The position numbers were made by a program, and so were the translations under genes. DNA of 64,000 bases from Daphnia carinata (Eukaryota > Arthropoda > Branchiopoda > Diplostraca > Daphniidae), in the NCBI RefSeq assembly GCF_022539665.2, contig NC_081337.1:10144679-10208678 (forward strand), read 5' to 3'. The stretch's first letter is position 1. Each line of letters starts with the position of its first letter. Shown here one piece after another: positions 11,401 through 23,836 of the stretch. Under the pieces are notes generated by a model. It saw only the letters and a program-made list of their open reading frames with translations. It searched no databases and was not told the origin of the DNA.

Positions 11401-13635
11401 GCTAATATTTACTCCCGCCCGTTAACTCAACTGCCCATCACTCAATCAGGTGAAAACATAAATACGGGATCTATTTCGAGAATGGATGCATTTTCAAACC
11501 CATAATCCGAATTCCTGCGCCAATGGCAAACAGACAACAATGCCACAAATGTCTGAAAGTCTTTTTTCTTTTACAGATAGAGGATACCTAGAAATAGAAC
11601 TTGACGACAAACGATGTAAGATAGTTATGTTTGTCTTTTTTGGGTTCCTTCGGCCTCCCCCACTTCACACGAAGAAAGGAGGTGGCGTGGCAAATGCATG
11701 GCGACTGGAATGACTGAATATTCTATATCAATATTTTTTGTTTAGATTGCCCGAACTTTACACAGCAAAACGGATCAATAAGGTCAGCACTGCAATGCGA
11801 TAGTTGCATAGTTTTCTAATTTACATAAGACCAAATGCTATCCGCAAACGCCCGATTAAGGAGAACCCAACCGCCCTACCATCTGCTAGATGAGTTGGTC
11901 ATGTTTATTTGTTTGTTTTACTGTGTCGAAAACAAGTGCTGGTCAACAAAGTAAACGATTTATGTAGCAAGTCGAGCAATGCGTGCAACTTTGTTTAAAA
12001 ACCCGTTTTATCCAAGATAAAATGAAAACATATAACGATAACGCATTCTTTTGCGAATCGATCTAAGAATTCAAACTGTTCATGTCTACTCATGGTATGC
12101 GATCAAGAGCCAGATAAGCGAATGCCTCCTTTTCCCGGCCGGCACACGGGCGTAAAGGGTAAAAACAACAAAATCAATAAGACGAGTTTCGCAAAACCAA
12201 ACGTGTCAACCCAATCCAATCAGATGCCAAATGGTACCCAACAACACTTCGGGCTTCCTCTTCTAGTAAATATTCAGGACCTTGTATTGTGTTAATCGGT
12301 CGGTGTTAACGACCTCCTTCTCTTCTCGCACGACACGCCTTTCTCAATTAGCGTGAGTGGTTTTAATCAATACTAGAAATGGCACTGGCATGCGTAATCC
12401 TACCATTAGATTTACGTTTTCTAATCGATTGTACACTTACGTTGCACGGTACCAAGTCGCTGACGTTTTTAAGCTTATGATTTTTCGACATTTCTCTCTA
12501 AAAATGTAACTAGTTATACGGCAATCGAGCAGCACATCATGTGAACGGCACAATTGCAGGATCCATTTTTTTGGCAAACTATTGACATTCGAAGCGTATC
12601 CAACACTCGAAAGTTAAAGAATATAGGGAGAAACTAAAACGACACACTTCCACGTATCAGTCGAAGGTGAAACAGAAAACATTTCCAATCATGTCACCCA
12701 TCAAAACTTCGTACGACCGAAAGCTGGGAGAAACTTTTCGTGACAGACTAGACGTTTTGCTCACGACCGACTGAATAACCTGGGTACTACTCGGGAGACA
12801 TCTCATTCAGTATGGAACTCCCCGTCCTATTTCACCCATTTCCTTACATGACATTTCAGTGGTGAAAACGGTACCAGCGACAGCTATCGGAGTTCCCGGC
12901 AAATAATGAATACCACTTACCTTGTTAGCTATTTCCAATATCTGGCTAGGATTGGATGTAAGCGAGATTCCAGCTGCTTCAATAAGCTTGTAAAGCGTAT
13001 TTGGTTCTGGACTCAAATCACGGGCACCACTGTCGAATTCCCAACTTTCATGTCGAAGCGAAATCGCACCTAAGCTGTGTTCACTGCTAGTGGGCAAATG
13101 ATCTGCACCATAGAGGCCTGCGAAACAAAACAAATGCATGTTTGAAACACAAGATGCAAACATGAGCTCATCTTCCACTATTACCACATAGATCATTTGC
13201 ATTGATCCAACCACTGGAATGTGGAAGGCTTGTCTCTGTACCATGAACACGTAACGCTTCAATTTCTGTTCTATGGGATAGGCGACATTGCAGAAATTGT
13301 TCATAGGAAACTTTTCCATGGGTGTCAGCACCCATCTGTTGCATTAGGTCACTAACATTGATAGCTCCTTCCAATCCTAGCTCTTGCAGGGCACTAACTA
13401 AATCTTGGCTGGGTAATAGAAAAATTAAGTTAGACCTTTGTTTTACTATAATGGAATAATACTAAGTGTACCTGTCTATATAACCATCTCCATCTGCATC
13501 GCAAACAGCAAATAGTCTTCTTACTCTCTCTTCTTCGCTGATAGATTCAGCTTCACTATTTGTATCCCCACAGTTTGAGCCCATCTCAAAAAGATTCAGA
13601 TTCCCAACTCGCTCGATTGCGTTACCTTGATCCAT
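5494..13635 (-). CDS. MCC: Colorectal mutant cancer protein homologue (MCC)
   Basis: This is a coiled-coil scaffold linked in vertebrates to Wnt signalling and cell polarity. There are 15 exons and 985 residues: 13635..13472, 13408..13185, 13117..12921, 9341..9228, 9154..9021, 8954..8665, 8213..7714, 7294..7066, 7007..6686, 6620..6505, 6434..6295, 6234..6106, 6035..5836, 5755..5653 and 5589..5494. Residues about 40-55 form an EF-hand loop (DADGDGYIDR), with a degenerate second one (ADTHGKVSYEQF), as in the long vertebrate isoform. Family landmarks are YEERLTELHSVIAEL, LAQND-type coiled coil (RAQNDVLSLTLAES), KYESNCMALRLALERA and EQQMVNMSERHAMQ. The protein ends ETSL, the same class I PDZ ligand that ends human MCC. 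Exon 6 encodes a very acidic Glu/Asp run absent from the vertebrate protein. A 3.6 kb intron separates the EF-hand part from the coiled coils. Confidence 0.93.
9342..12920 (-). other. MCC: Long third intron of MCC
   Basis: A 3.6 kb intron, far longer than the others in this gene (about 60-500 bp). It contains a short GA microsatellite at about 10388-10408, a few A/T homopolymers and only short, unconvincing open frames. It separates the EF-hand exons from the exon where the human short isoform begins, so an internal promoter is possible. I found no first exon with a compatible phase. Confidence 0.6.
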
Positions 13636-14241
13636 AATATGTCGAGTTCACGAATCTTAATCACTCGTGCTCTCACTTGAACAACGAGCCAGTAGTAAAC
13701 AACGAATAGCACAACAATGAACTAGCATAATAAGCTGAAGGCATAAGGTTATTTTATAATTAATGCCAGAAGGCCTCTGCATTCCAGGTTACGTTCGACA
13801 TTAGCACAATGAACGAGTGTTCCCATTAACGATACCACAATAGTACACACTTTCAATTATTGTCAAACAAGAATGATGCTTTTTTTTTCTTCTAGGTCGT
13901 TACATACAGGCCCTGTTCAGAAGACGTTGCCTTTATTATATTTTTTTACTATTGCTTATCAAAATCGAATACAGTTGTTATTTAAAATATTTGGACGCTG
14001 ATTTTCTTTCTTGTATTAGCATAAAACTAAAATTTTTACTATAATACAAATTACGATAGTAACGCTAAATCTCCGTACGATAAAACGGAGATACAAAAAT
14101 AATGCATACGTTGCAATACTGCAGCAGTAAAGAATAGCAGACGTTATTAAACCCATGAGCACGGAGGAAGTTGAAGTTGTTGCTTTAATTTCCTAGTTCC
14201 TACAAATTTAAAGTTTTGTAATACATTGATCGAATTTTCAG
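13636..14241. promoter_or_regulatory. Divergent promoter region MCC / mRpL34
   Basis: A 606-bp AT-rich gap between oppositely oriented start codons. No TATA box and no conserved open frame seen. It must contain both promoters. Confidence 0.4.
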
Positions 14242-14576
14242 ATGGGTCTACTTGGTATCGGTTGTCGTCTGTTTTCTGAGTTTTCCAGGTAAATTTTCTT
14301 GCATAAAATAGTCATCTGATGTTTCTTAACTGTCCTGCCATAAATTCTTATCATAGGTTCGCCTGTCAACCAGTTCTTGGAGCAGCACAAATTTTCAATC
14401 AAACGAGGTCAATTAGTTTGACCGCAGCTCTTTCAAATGTACGTTGTCATTTTCCTCGGCCGAATGAAATTAAACGCATCAAAAGGCATGGCTGGAAGAC
14501 ACGTCTTTCTACCCTAAATGGTCGCAGAATTTTGATGAGACGAATTCTCAAAAATAGACATGTGTTGAGTCATTAA
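14242..14576 (+). CDS. mRpL34: Mitochondrial ribosomal protein bL34m
   Basis: This is a small basic protein of the mitochondrial large ribosomal subunit. Exons are 14242-14288 and 14357-14576, giving 88 residues. The C-terminal 34 residues match the bL34 signature: IKRIKRHGWKTRLSTLNGRR followed by a basic helix ending HVLSH, the usual metazoan mitochondrial ending. The N-terminal half is less conserved, lacks acidic residues early and carries Arg and Ser, as expected of a mitochondrial presequence. The start ATG gives a continuous frame across the AG|G splice. The gene is very close (46 bp) to the convergent Ig-domain gene, and ATTAAA (14572-14577) overlaps its stop codon. Confidence 0.9.
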
Positions 14577-14617
14577 AATTGTTTGAGTAGTACATGGCAT
14601 GTAATGGAAATATAGCA

Positions 14618-14623
14618 TTTATT
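14618..14623 (-). terminator. Poly(A) signal overlapping the stop of the Ig-domain gene
   Basis: The minus strand reads TGAATAAA, so the stop codon TGA (14625-14623) and AATAAA share bases. Together with the ATTAAA at the mRpL34 stop, the two convergent transcripts have almost no room between coding ends. Confidence 0.5.
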
Positions 14624-17600
14624 CATAAAAACATAATAATGCAGCATACAAGCAATATTAAGAAAACAGGCAATGGTATACAAAACACTGCAGCATTTTC
14701 TACATGTTTTCTAATGACGTTCAATTTCACAGGTAACTGTTTTGTAGCATCTGCATTTAACATCTGTTCTTGGAAGTATTTGATTTCAGCTTTGCAGTTA
14801 TAAATTCCTGCATCTGAGGGTTGTATGAAATGAATTTTGAGTTCTGCTGTGACGTCATCAGTGCTCACAACTTGGCTGCTGCTGACTCGTGCACCAGAGT
14901 TCCTATATTGAAAAAAAAAATAATATGTCTTCTTCTCGAAGCTACATTTTAGCCAGTGTCATGTGCGCGAACTAGGTAGGCAAAAGGTAAAACGCAGTAT
15001 TTCTTACTTTGAATCGAGTTTAACGTTTCCACGCCACCAGGCCAATTCAATATTCTTTCCATATAGCCCATCCTCTTGCAGGATGACCGAACATATTAAA
15101 GCTAGACTGCTGCCCTCGACGTTAGTTCGCTCATGATTTCCACCAACAATCTTGAAAGCTAATTTTGGCATTCGTCCTGCACTTGCATTCGTCGAAACGG
15201 TAGGTAGTGCAGATACGATGGGAGAATCTTTCAAATCTTGTTCTTGAAAGAAGAACCAATAACCACATATGAATTTGGCATCCACAAACTTGTAACAATC
15301 TTTAGCTTTACCCAAAACTACAAGTACAACAGTGCGGCTTTGTTTTGGTTCCGTATTTACTTGGCATTGGTATAGGCCTTCATCAGAAGATCGTACAGGC
15401 GAAATCTGTAAGGTGCAGAACAAAATAATTTAGAAATTCAGAAAATCCTTGCACCCCTTAGCTTGAGTTATAGGGGAAGCCGCTGAATAGGGAAGAAAGC
15501 CTTGTAGAAGAGGCAAATACCATGTTTTAATGCAGCCTTCACAAAAGTGTTACCTCTGGCATAACTTTCATTACGACTGGAATTCAACATGCTACACTAT
15601 TGCAAAAGAGCGTTGCGTAATGCTTTCATCAAAAGAATATCCCCATCCGAATGGAAAAATATATTTTTGGGGACCGCATTCTAAAGTTCAGAAAATACTA
15701 TCTGAAGTTCTTATCGCATTTTCAAGAATAACCAAAAGTCAACAACAAGCGGTGAAAGCGATCACGAATTCATTACCTGCAATCCCCACAGGTCCGATGA
15801 TGATGGATGGATGGATTCCACTCTTCTATCGCTGTTGAAACACGTCACAGCAATGAGACTGCAAGTACGCGATAATCTTGTTTACAATCAATTACCTTGT
15901 GTATACATGATGGCCGGAAGTTAGAATAGCTAAATCTTTCTGTCTTATCCACGAGACCTGATGAAAGATAAATACATTTAAATTTACAATTATTTAACGT
16001 GGTGAACTTCATTTCACAACACAGTTTATGACTAGGAATATTTGTTCAATTCGTTTCAAATTTTATGTATCTATTTTTGGTTACCAATGATTAAGGACTC
16101 AACTGTTTTATCCCCTAAATGTGGTGCAATGCAGGGCATCAAAGCTTTATCGCCTTCGCGAACCGTTACATTTAGTGCTGGCCCTAGGACAAGTTGTTGG
16201 CGCGTGTAGGAACTGGGCATTGGTGATGGAATGGATACAACAGCAACGGATGAAGCCTCTGGCAAAGACGTGAAAACAAAAATGTTACACTTTGAAATGA
16301 AAAATAAACGCAAGTCAACTGAGCTCTTATAAACATCGTCTCTGGATCAACATCCGCAGAAGCCCACATAACAGTGGCAACACGTTTTACCATTCACTTT
16401 TAATTGACCTGTTTCTGGCTGAGTAAACCATAAGAAAGCCTCGTCAATATCTCGAAATAGAAATGGCGATGATTCATGGTTGTCCGACGAAGAATCTCAT
16501 TCTACAATACTTTTAAACGGGAGTGAGATCCGCTTTCCCCCCGAAGTAACGGTGAATTAATTTCTAACGACTCACTCCGCACCTTTTAAATGGGGATTGA
16601 GGCAGTCAATTTAACGTCGAGGCGCTCGCTGGACATTGAAACAATAAACTGGCTGGTCTTTTCTTCGCAGTCCTTTCACTTTAGTGTGTCGCCAACAACG
16701 TGGTAGAGGATATTTATTGTCGCGAGAGTCGTATCTTCCCACCCAACCGTCGAGCCCATCGTTTCCAAAAGTTCTTAGAAAGTCCCTTTGAAAGTCGAAA
16801 GGGATCCGCTTTGTTATTGCCATGAGACTGTTGCTTTGGCGTCGGGATTATCAACGAGTCGCGCTTCCAACACCTAAAAATAGAGACTAGCCACACTAGT
16901 TATACGTATCGCATCTCTTATCAAAAGGAAGTCGAACAATTGGACTGAAATACAAGTATAGATGCATAAAGAAAACTAAAATCTACTGAGTAGAAAACGA
17001 AAACAAAAAATGGGCAGAGGAATTCCACAAATATTTCTCACTTTCCAAACACAGATGGAAGTCTATATGGTGGTGTCAAAACGTAGTACAAATGAACCTA
17101 CTCGTCCGTCGCCTTGACGGAGACGCGTGAACTCGAGCGAGACCATTACGGTATCAACGCCTGGCCGGGGCGAGTGCGAGACACAGTATTAGAGGGAGGA
17201 AAACAAGCTGAAAATAAAACCGCTCGCTGTTATACCCACAGAGAAAGCAGGTTTCTTGGGTGCCCATCAACGGGCACCATAGACAGAGAATCTCATGACT
17301 CTTAGGCACCCAATTACTGGTACAAATTTTTTTCCAATACGTTGGGCTCCGTCAGTCGACCACCGTGACGTACAGTTTGTTTTTCTTAAGTTTAAACAAC
17401 GTTTGTTAACCAAACGGGAAGCTTTTGACATACATCTTGTTTATGATGATGTAAAGCGATGTTGGTATAACAACAAAACTTGTTTATTTTTAACCGTTTT
17501 GTTCTCCCGGTTCCTAAGATTGCATCTAAACAAAAAGTCGTACTCTATTCAAGGTTTCATTTCCTGTCGTTTGATAATATGCCGGGCTATTATTCAAACA

Positions 17601-18393
17601 AAATCAGTGAGCTGCCATAAAAAATGCCACATGGGCCCATCAACTACGTCCCTTTCAACGTTGGATTTAATGGCCGAGTTTTCTTTATTATTTTCTCTCG
17701 TTTGTTTTGAAACAAATAAGGCAATTTTCTTAAGCTTCACTGCTGACATCGAAATTAAAAATTAGTTAGACACGTCAGCCGTGTGCGTTCGACAACAACG
17801 GCAACAGAAAAGATTAAGAAAAGAAATCTGTTAGTCACTCAACACCCTGAAGGTCGGTAGGGAAATGTTTGGATTCCGATTCTCAGCTTGACAATGATGT
17901 CTAACTTGGCAGTCACGCTTAAAAGCGTGCGAGGCAAACGTAACGACATTGAATTATTATCAACATTTTACGATGGTAAGCTTCTTTTTTAAAAAACGCA
18001 AATTTAGAATCAGACTCTGAGAGTTATCGTAGGATAAAGTTCGGGTCGCTTGGTTTACTTGAAGACGCAATATGTTTTTCTACCAAAATTTTTTGCCGCC
18101 CTGTTCGATACACTAGCACAAAATCACGAATCACTACGTCGTAGAACCCCTTTGACTGATTTCATTAAAAACGGTAAAGAATAGCAAAAAATTTTTCTAT
18201 CAAATTGGTTTCGCACGCAAAATCGAAAGCAATTTGATGAAACGCATAAAACAAATGACATTTGAACGCAACCTGCAATTTCGAAGAAACAAAAGGTTCG
18301 CTTACCGTCATTGAAATGCAAAACTTGCGTCGAACAGCCGATCAACCCGGTCCACAGCCAAACCAGGACAAGGAGGTGCACGATCGACGTCAT
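14623..18393 (-). CDS. dpr/DIP-like two-immunoglobulin cell-surface protein
   Basis: Seven exons: 18393..18306, 16258..16104, 15957..15896, 15831..15777, 15405..15312, 15242..15008 and 14902..14623, giving 322 residues. A signal peptide (VHLLVLVWLWTGLIGCS) is followed by an Ig domain with the dpr/zig-8 pattern: DKTVSWIRQKDLAILTSGHHVYT, split as DKTVSWIRQK and DLAILTSGHHVYT, then DLWGLQISPV and DEGLYQCQVNTEP. A second Ig domain has LALICSV, ELAWWRGN and SDAGIYNCKAE. The C-terminus is a hydrophobic stretch (PLPVFLILLVCCIIMFL) with no cytoplasmic tail, typical of a GPI-anchor signal or tail anchor. In insects such proteins mediate synaptic partner recognition. The inferred role here is neuronal adhesion. 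Intron 1 is about 2 kb. The exon 2 donor (ACA|GTTGAG) was chosen because it restores the Ig frame. Confidence 0.85.
16259..18305 (-). other. First intron of the Ig-domain gene
   Basis: About 2 kb separating the signal-peptide exon from the first Ig exon. Several 60-150 codon open frames occur on both strands, but none shows a recognisable domain or consistent splice sites. I see no repeat or RNA gene in it. Confidence 0.6.
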
Positions 18394-18917
18394 TAGCGGA
18401 ACTTGTAGTACATGGTGATGTCGATTTTCACTGCAAGTTGCACCTATTGCTCTTTAATTTTAAAAAAAAGTTACTGTATAGTCACAACATTCAATGACAG
18501 CACGCAATACAGTCCACGATGAAATTTTTTTCGTTTGCGTTTGATTAGCGGTGTGTGCGTCACTCTTCAATCACCAAAATACGGCGCCAACTATACAGAG
18601 AAGGAACCGTATTAGTTAACTGAGTAAGTAAGAGCGAGAAGACCACGAGTATGGAGACTTGCAGCACAAATGGAAAAAAATATTTTGAAACCAACCCAAA
18701 GGATGCATGCCGTATAATTGGCAGTAGGAGGTGCTAGAAAATGGGCGGCGCGTAATCTAAGCCAACAATCCTGCCAAAAAATGCTGTCTTACATTTTTAA
18801 AAACTTATCAGTTACTTGGATACAACAAGACGGAATTAATTTTTTTTTCCCGTGGTCTTTCGTCGTCTTCTTTGGATTTGATTCATAAGCTTTATTGGAA
18901 TCTGAAGCCGAAATACA
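18394..18917 (-). promoter_or_regulatory. Intergenic: SKIC3 3' end and Ig-gene promoter
   Basis: 524 bp between two co-directional minus-strand genes. It holds the SKIC3 poly(A) signal and, by position, the 5' UTR and promoter of the Ig-domain gene. No TATA box is evident. Confidence 0.4.
18891..18896 (-). terminator. Poly(A) signal of SKIC3
   Basis: AATAAA on the minus strand, 22 nt past the SKIC3 stop codon. Confidence 0.6.
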
Positions 18918-21900
18918 TCAAGATTGGCTCAAGAATGAAACCAACCGGCGTTCGTAATGGCCAAGCCATGGCGTTAAACGGGAATACACCGTCACATCGC
19001 ATTTGCGGCGCAAATGTTCGATCAATTTCTTTAGCCAACCTAGCCGTTGAATCCGATCATTACCAATGCCCGTTCCACTCCAGAAAGGAAGGGCAGCTGC
19101 AAGCAAGACGGACCACGAAGCGGCTGAATGCGGATTGCAGTGAACGGCCTTCTGTGCTGTTGTAAGACTGGTAGTGCCCTCTCCGGCTAGTAGATAGCCC
19201 AGACTGATGAGCGAAATAACTTGCGACATATCGATGGTTTGAAAAACATGGTCTGCAGCCGAGTCACTCTGGCACCGAGCACTAAATGCAATCTCAGCCC
19301 AACGAGCCACCTGCAATCCATCAGACGGCCGAGAATGAGACGCCTGGACTACAACTGAAGCTTTAAAAGAAGCCAATAATGTCCATAGCTCAGGAACGTT
19401 GGGCAGCATATGAATATTGCGCGCAATTTCACGTTGCCCTTGTAGTTCGTTTCCAAAAAGCGATTGCTGATACGATGACAACCGGCTGATGTCTGCTACA
19501 TAGCGTGACTCTGTCTGATACGGTAACAATTCCTGGAAAGCGGCTGTAGTCAAGGTATCGTCTTCTGTTAGCAGACCGAGTGCTCCAAGAGCTAACAATC
19601 CATAGACGGAGGGTGGTTGCAATTGTGAGCTTTCGTAAAGAAGCAAATTTGCTGCTTCGGCGTCGGGGAAATCGCGTCGAAACGCTGCCATTGCCATAGC
19701 TACCAATAAATGAGAACGTTTCTCGTCATCTGAAGCCAGCCAATTCAAGGCTGCTTCATAGGTAACATAAGCCTCGGCATGTCTGTTGGCTTTGAAGTGA
19801 GCAAGAGCAATTCCACACGCTGAGCTTAGCTCGGATTCCTGCAATGTGCCGTACAGTTCAGTGGCTTCATCACATCGATCAAGAGAAGTGTAAAGTCTGG
19901 CCAAATTAGCTTTCATCTTGTCCATGCGGGTTCTGCTGACCGTGCTATCATCCAAACTTAGATGTTCAATACCTGTGGAATGACAAAAAGAAAACACCAA
20001 TCATAATTTTCACAGATAGAAAAGGATCGTAGAAATATGCACCGTTTAAGAAGGCTTCTTCGGCTTTCGAAAGTAATCCTTGGCGTTCGTAGAGGAGTCC
20101 TAGTAAATTGAGTGCGCAACTGTCGTTAGGGTAGAGTGCGACATACTTGACTAGACTGTCAATCGCAGTTGGCACAGCGTGCATCTGGACAATGCTATAG
20201 CGATAATGGGCCGTCTGTTTGGCTAGAGGATCAGCCAAAGTGTTGATCACCCATTGAGCGTAGGATGGACTTCCTTCACACTGGCCGGGAGTACCGCTAC
20301 CAATGGTTGCTGTGTGTCGGAATAGGTCCATCGCTTCCTCCGGACTCAATTGTTCGGCAATATTTCCCTGGCCAATCCAAGCCGGGACATGGAATGGGTC
20401 GATGTTTTGCGATTGTTTGAAGCATTCATGGGCAAGATGCAGGTCGCCGTTTTCCATATACAGTGCTCCTAAGTGAGTCCAGGTGGCAGCAGTTCTTGGT
20501 GCGTTAGGACTAAGCTCCAAGGCACGAATAAAGGCGTGCTGCCGGACGGCTGGTTCAGTAGCAATCAGACCCAGCAAATCCCAGTGTGAAGAATCTTTAG
20601 GCTCCAAAGTAATGGCTTTCTTGATAGCCGCCAATGCAGAAGACTTGTGGGCTGCAGTTTCATTGAGTTTCCAACAGGATTGATAAGATAAAGCCAAATT
20701 GTGCCACAACGCACCTGAATCAGGCAGCAACCTCAATGCAGACAAGAAGAATTTCGGACCCATCTCCATCACCAGATTTTTGGTAATGGGAAGATCTTTG
20801 TCTGGATGAAGCACTTGCGGTACGTTCAGCAACATGAAATCTGCATCCGGAATATTCCGAAGCAGCAAACAGACTTGACCTAATAGAGCCCATACACAGG
20901 CTAAGTGGCTATTGAGTCTACTTGCTTTCACGAGCAAATCAAAAGCTTTCGAACAGCAGTCCACAGTTCTGCCAGTGAAACCGTCCGTTAGGTAATCAAT
21001 TGCCTGATTTAGAACGGTTTCAGCAAGTCCTTTAAGGGCAGGCACATAGTCTGGAGTGCGCTTGAGGAGAGCTTCAAATGCGTCTACAGCCTCTGCGTTT
21101 TCACCCATTATTTGTTTGATGGAGGCGATTTGATATGACGAGTAAGTCGATTGAGGGTTCAATTCGGACGCCCGCTGGAATGCTTTCAAAGCAGCAGTAT
21201 ACGATCCACGAGCAATATAGGCTTCGCCTAAATAGAAAATCAGATTAGTTCACGTCTCAAAGTATAATGAGGCAATATCGTTTATGTACCCAAGGCTTCC
21301 CAGCCTGAACTATCATTGGAGTCGATAGCCATCGCGTTTTGCAAGCATGTAATAGCCAAGCCAGCTTCTTTTTCCTTTTCCGGAACATGTTTCTGTTTCT
21401 GGAACATTTTTAAGTGCAGAAGACCTTTCTGCAACCAAGCCCATCGACGATTTTTTGCATTACATCGGACGACAACCTCCAAAAGTTTAACGGCACTTGG
21501 AATATCATCAAGCAACCGATAGAGTTCCAGCAACTTTTGACACGTTCTTATTTCATAGGGATCTAATTGGAAGGCCTTCTCAAGGCATCGCACAGCTCGT
21601 TGCAAGCTTGAAGGATTGTGCTGTTGTTCGCCATAAAACGTCCCCACAAACACGTATGGTTCTGCAATATCTCGATTCAGCTTAATGACGTTAAGCATAA
21701 TGGCGACGCTCTTCCCGCGGTTACTGGAACTGTGCCATAACATTTTTGCCGCCTTCAATAATACTTCGACGTTTTGTGGATAGCTTTCACAAACATGATC
21801 TATTAGCTGCGTAACGTCCACGTCGCGTCCGATTTTTTCCAAATATTCGGCTTTGATAAGAAGTACCTTATCCATATTGTCGACTGGTTGTTCCTCTTCT

Positions 21901-23320
21901 AGTATGTCAAGATTATGTTTGCATTTTTCCAATTGGTTGGAACGCAAATGAAATGTAGTATCTAATAATCGAAACAAAATTAAGTTCTTTGCTTCATCCC
22001 GAATATTATCCAAGAACATCGACGCTTCTTTAAGACGTTCATCTCCACCGGCTTCCATTAAGCTTTTTATCAGCATCAATTTCCAAAAACGCTGATCCGA
22101 TTCTGCCGAAACAGTAGACTCCAAGCCGTCGCGGCAAATGTTTTCCATTTTTGCCCACTGATGTAATTCTTGGTACGCTTCACAAAGAATACGTGATTTA
22201 CGCGTCGCGTCCTTGGTGTTCATAAATTCTAATAATTGTTTGGCTTCCAACGGTTTTGCATTCAAGAGCAACCACCGTGCTTTTGCTAGTAAACCATATT
22301 CGCTTTTTGGATTCCCCGACAGCAATGCATCAATTATTTGTCCAACTCGATCAAGCGAAACATCAATTTTTTCTTCTTCAACAAATGCATGGGCAATGAC
22401 TTCCAGGGATGGAACATGTTTTGGGTTTGAAATAAGAATTTCAGAAGCCACGGTTACCGCCTTCGAATACTGCTTCAATTGCAACGCAACCAAAAGCTTT
22501 TGCTCAATGAAAAATTTGTCTAATTTTTCGCCTTCTGGGTCAACTAGTTCATCAAGTGAACTTCCAAGCTGCATAAAAAATGTGATATGAAAATTCTTGT
22601 AAATGGAAAAAAAAAGAAAAAGATGTAAGTACTAACAATTTGTAGTGTTGGATGATCCAAAAGAGATAAAACAGGGGACAGTGTCTTTGCTACAGATTTG
22701 GTTATTTCTTTGTCTCCTTTATTCAGAAGAAGGGTTGCTCTGTCAGCAGAATTCTCAAGCTGTCCTAATGTTGTGTACAGTTCACATTGCTTCTTCAAGA
22801 TATTTAAATGTTTCACAGGATCACTACGCAAATTTAATGGTTCCATTAGTGCAAAACGAATGAAGCTTAATGCAAAAAATTGACAATACTTAACCTTTTA
22901 AGAAGGCATTCTAGCTTTTTGTACACATCACATAGCTTCTGTGCAAGCTCTTGTGACTGTTGACCACCATCAGTAGTGACCACCAATTGATTTCTTTCTT
23001 GTTCCAAAAATGCTGCTAGCCCTTGCCAGGCAGTCAGTTGATCTGGTTGTAGCTCAGTTGCTTTAACAAAAGCTGTCAAGGCTTTTTCACTTTGGCCAAG
23101 TTCTTGAAAAGAGACTGCACTCAAAACCCATGACAAGTAGTTGTTCTTTTCATGTTTCAATATACCCTTTACAGAAATTGTTTACATATGGATTAATAAC
23201 GGTAGGAAGTTGTACAGAAACTTATTTGTTCACCTTACAGGTGTCCAAGGCTGAACTGTAGTTCTTGTTTTTAACAAACTCTTTTGCGTCTTTTAAAGCT
23301 TTTTTCACGTCGTATTCCAT
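18918..23320 (-). CDS. SKIC3: Superkiller complex subunit SKIC3 (TTC37), TPR protein
   Basis: This is the scaffold of the cytoplasmic Ski complex, which feeds mRNA to the 3'-5' exosome. Six exons: 23320..23234, 23166..22895, 22823..22637, 22568..21290, 21227..20043 and 19972..18918, giving 1354 residues (human about 1560). Tetratricopeptide repeats run through the protein. Landmarks shared with TTC37 are HEKNNYLSWVL and LQPDQLTAWQGLA near the N-terminus, SSGWEALGEAYIARGSYTAALK, TPDYVPALKGLAE and NLGA/THLGALYMENGDLHLAHE. The start MEYDVKKALKDAKEFVKN matches the expected N-terminal helix. A weak-looking acceptor (GCGTAG) opens exon 3 but restores the frame. It is divergent from MIC60 with a 516-bp gap. 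Confidence 0.94.
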
Positions 23321-23836
23321 CTTTTTTATATCAACATAATATTAATGTTGATACGGAACAAGCATGCGAAATTATTGGCAAAAGATTTAAATCACCTTAT
23401 CAAGATTGCAGAGAACCAGATCAGATAATCAGCAATAGGCTTTTTTATATTTAGTTACGTCGTCTGCTGGTAAGATGATAAAAGGGTTCTCAACGATGAT
23501 TGGAAAGGGAATCAGATACTCCTTCCGGCTTGCGCGTTTGCCTACTTAACGGAAAAATCACGCAATTGTTAAAAAAATTTATATCACGCATACTTTGTAT
23601 CCATCAAATAGGTGTTATCGTGAAATTTTTTATAGTCCAAATACTAACTAGTGAATTAAAGATCTTTTTTAATATGGTAGGCTATCTGCCATCTAGCGCC
23701 TGGGAACTAATACCAGTACGAAAGCCAACTTTGTCGTCTGTTTGTCCACTGTCCTACTCCCAAGATTTTATAAGGGTGGCAGAATAATTTAATATCATTT
23801 GGAAATTTTTAAGTACTAAATCGAATTTTCCGAGGA
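23321..23836. promoter_or_regulatory. Divergent promoter region SKIC3 / MIC60
   Basis: 516 bp between opposed start codons. AT-rich, with no convincing TATA box or coding exon. A 95-codon open frame (23500-23787, +) has no recognisable similarity. Confidence 0.4.

Noticed and set aside
10292-12295. Open frames of 60-110 codons inside the long MCC intron
   Set aside because: No compatible splice phase with exon 4, no domains and AT-rich composition.
16085-16104. Donor at 16084 for exon 2 of the Ig-domain gene (ATTG|GTAACC)
   Set aside because: It destroys the conserved VSWIRQKDLAIL frame. The donor at 16103 restores the Ig domain.
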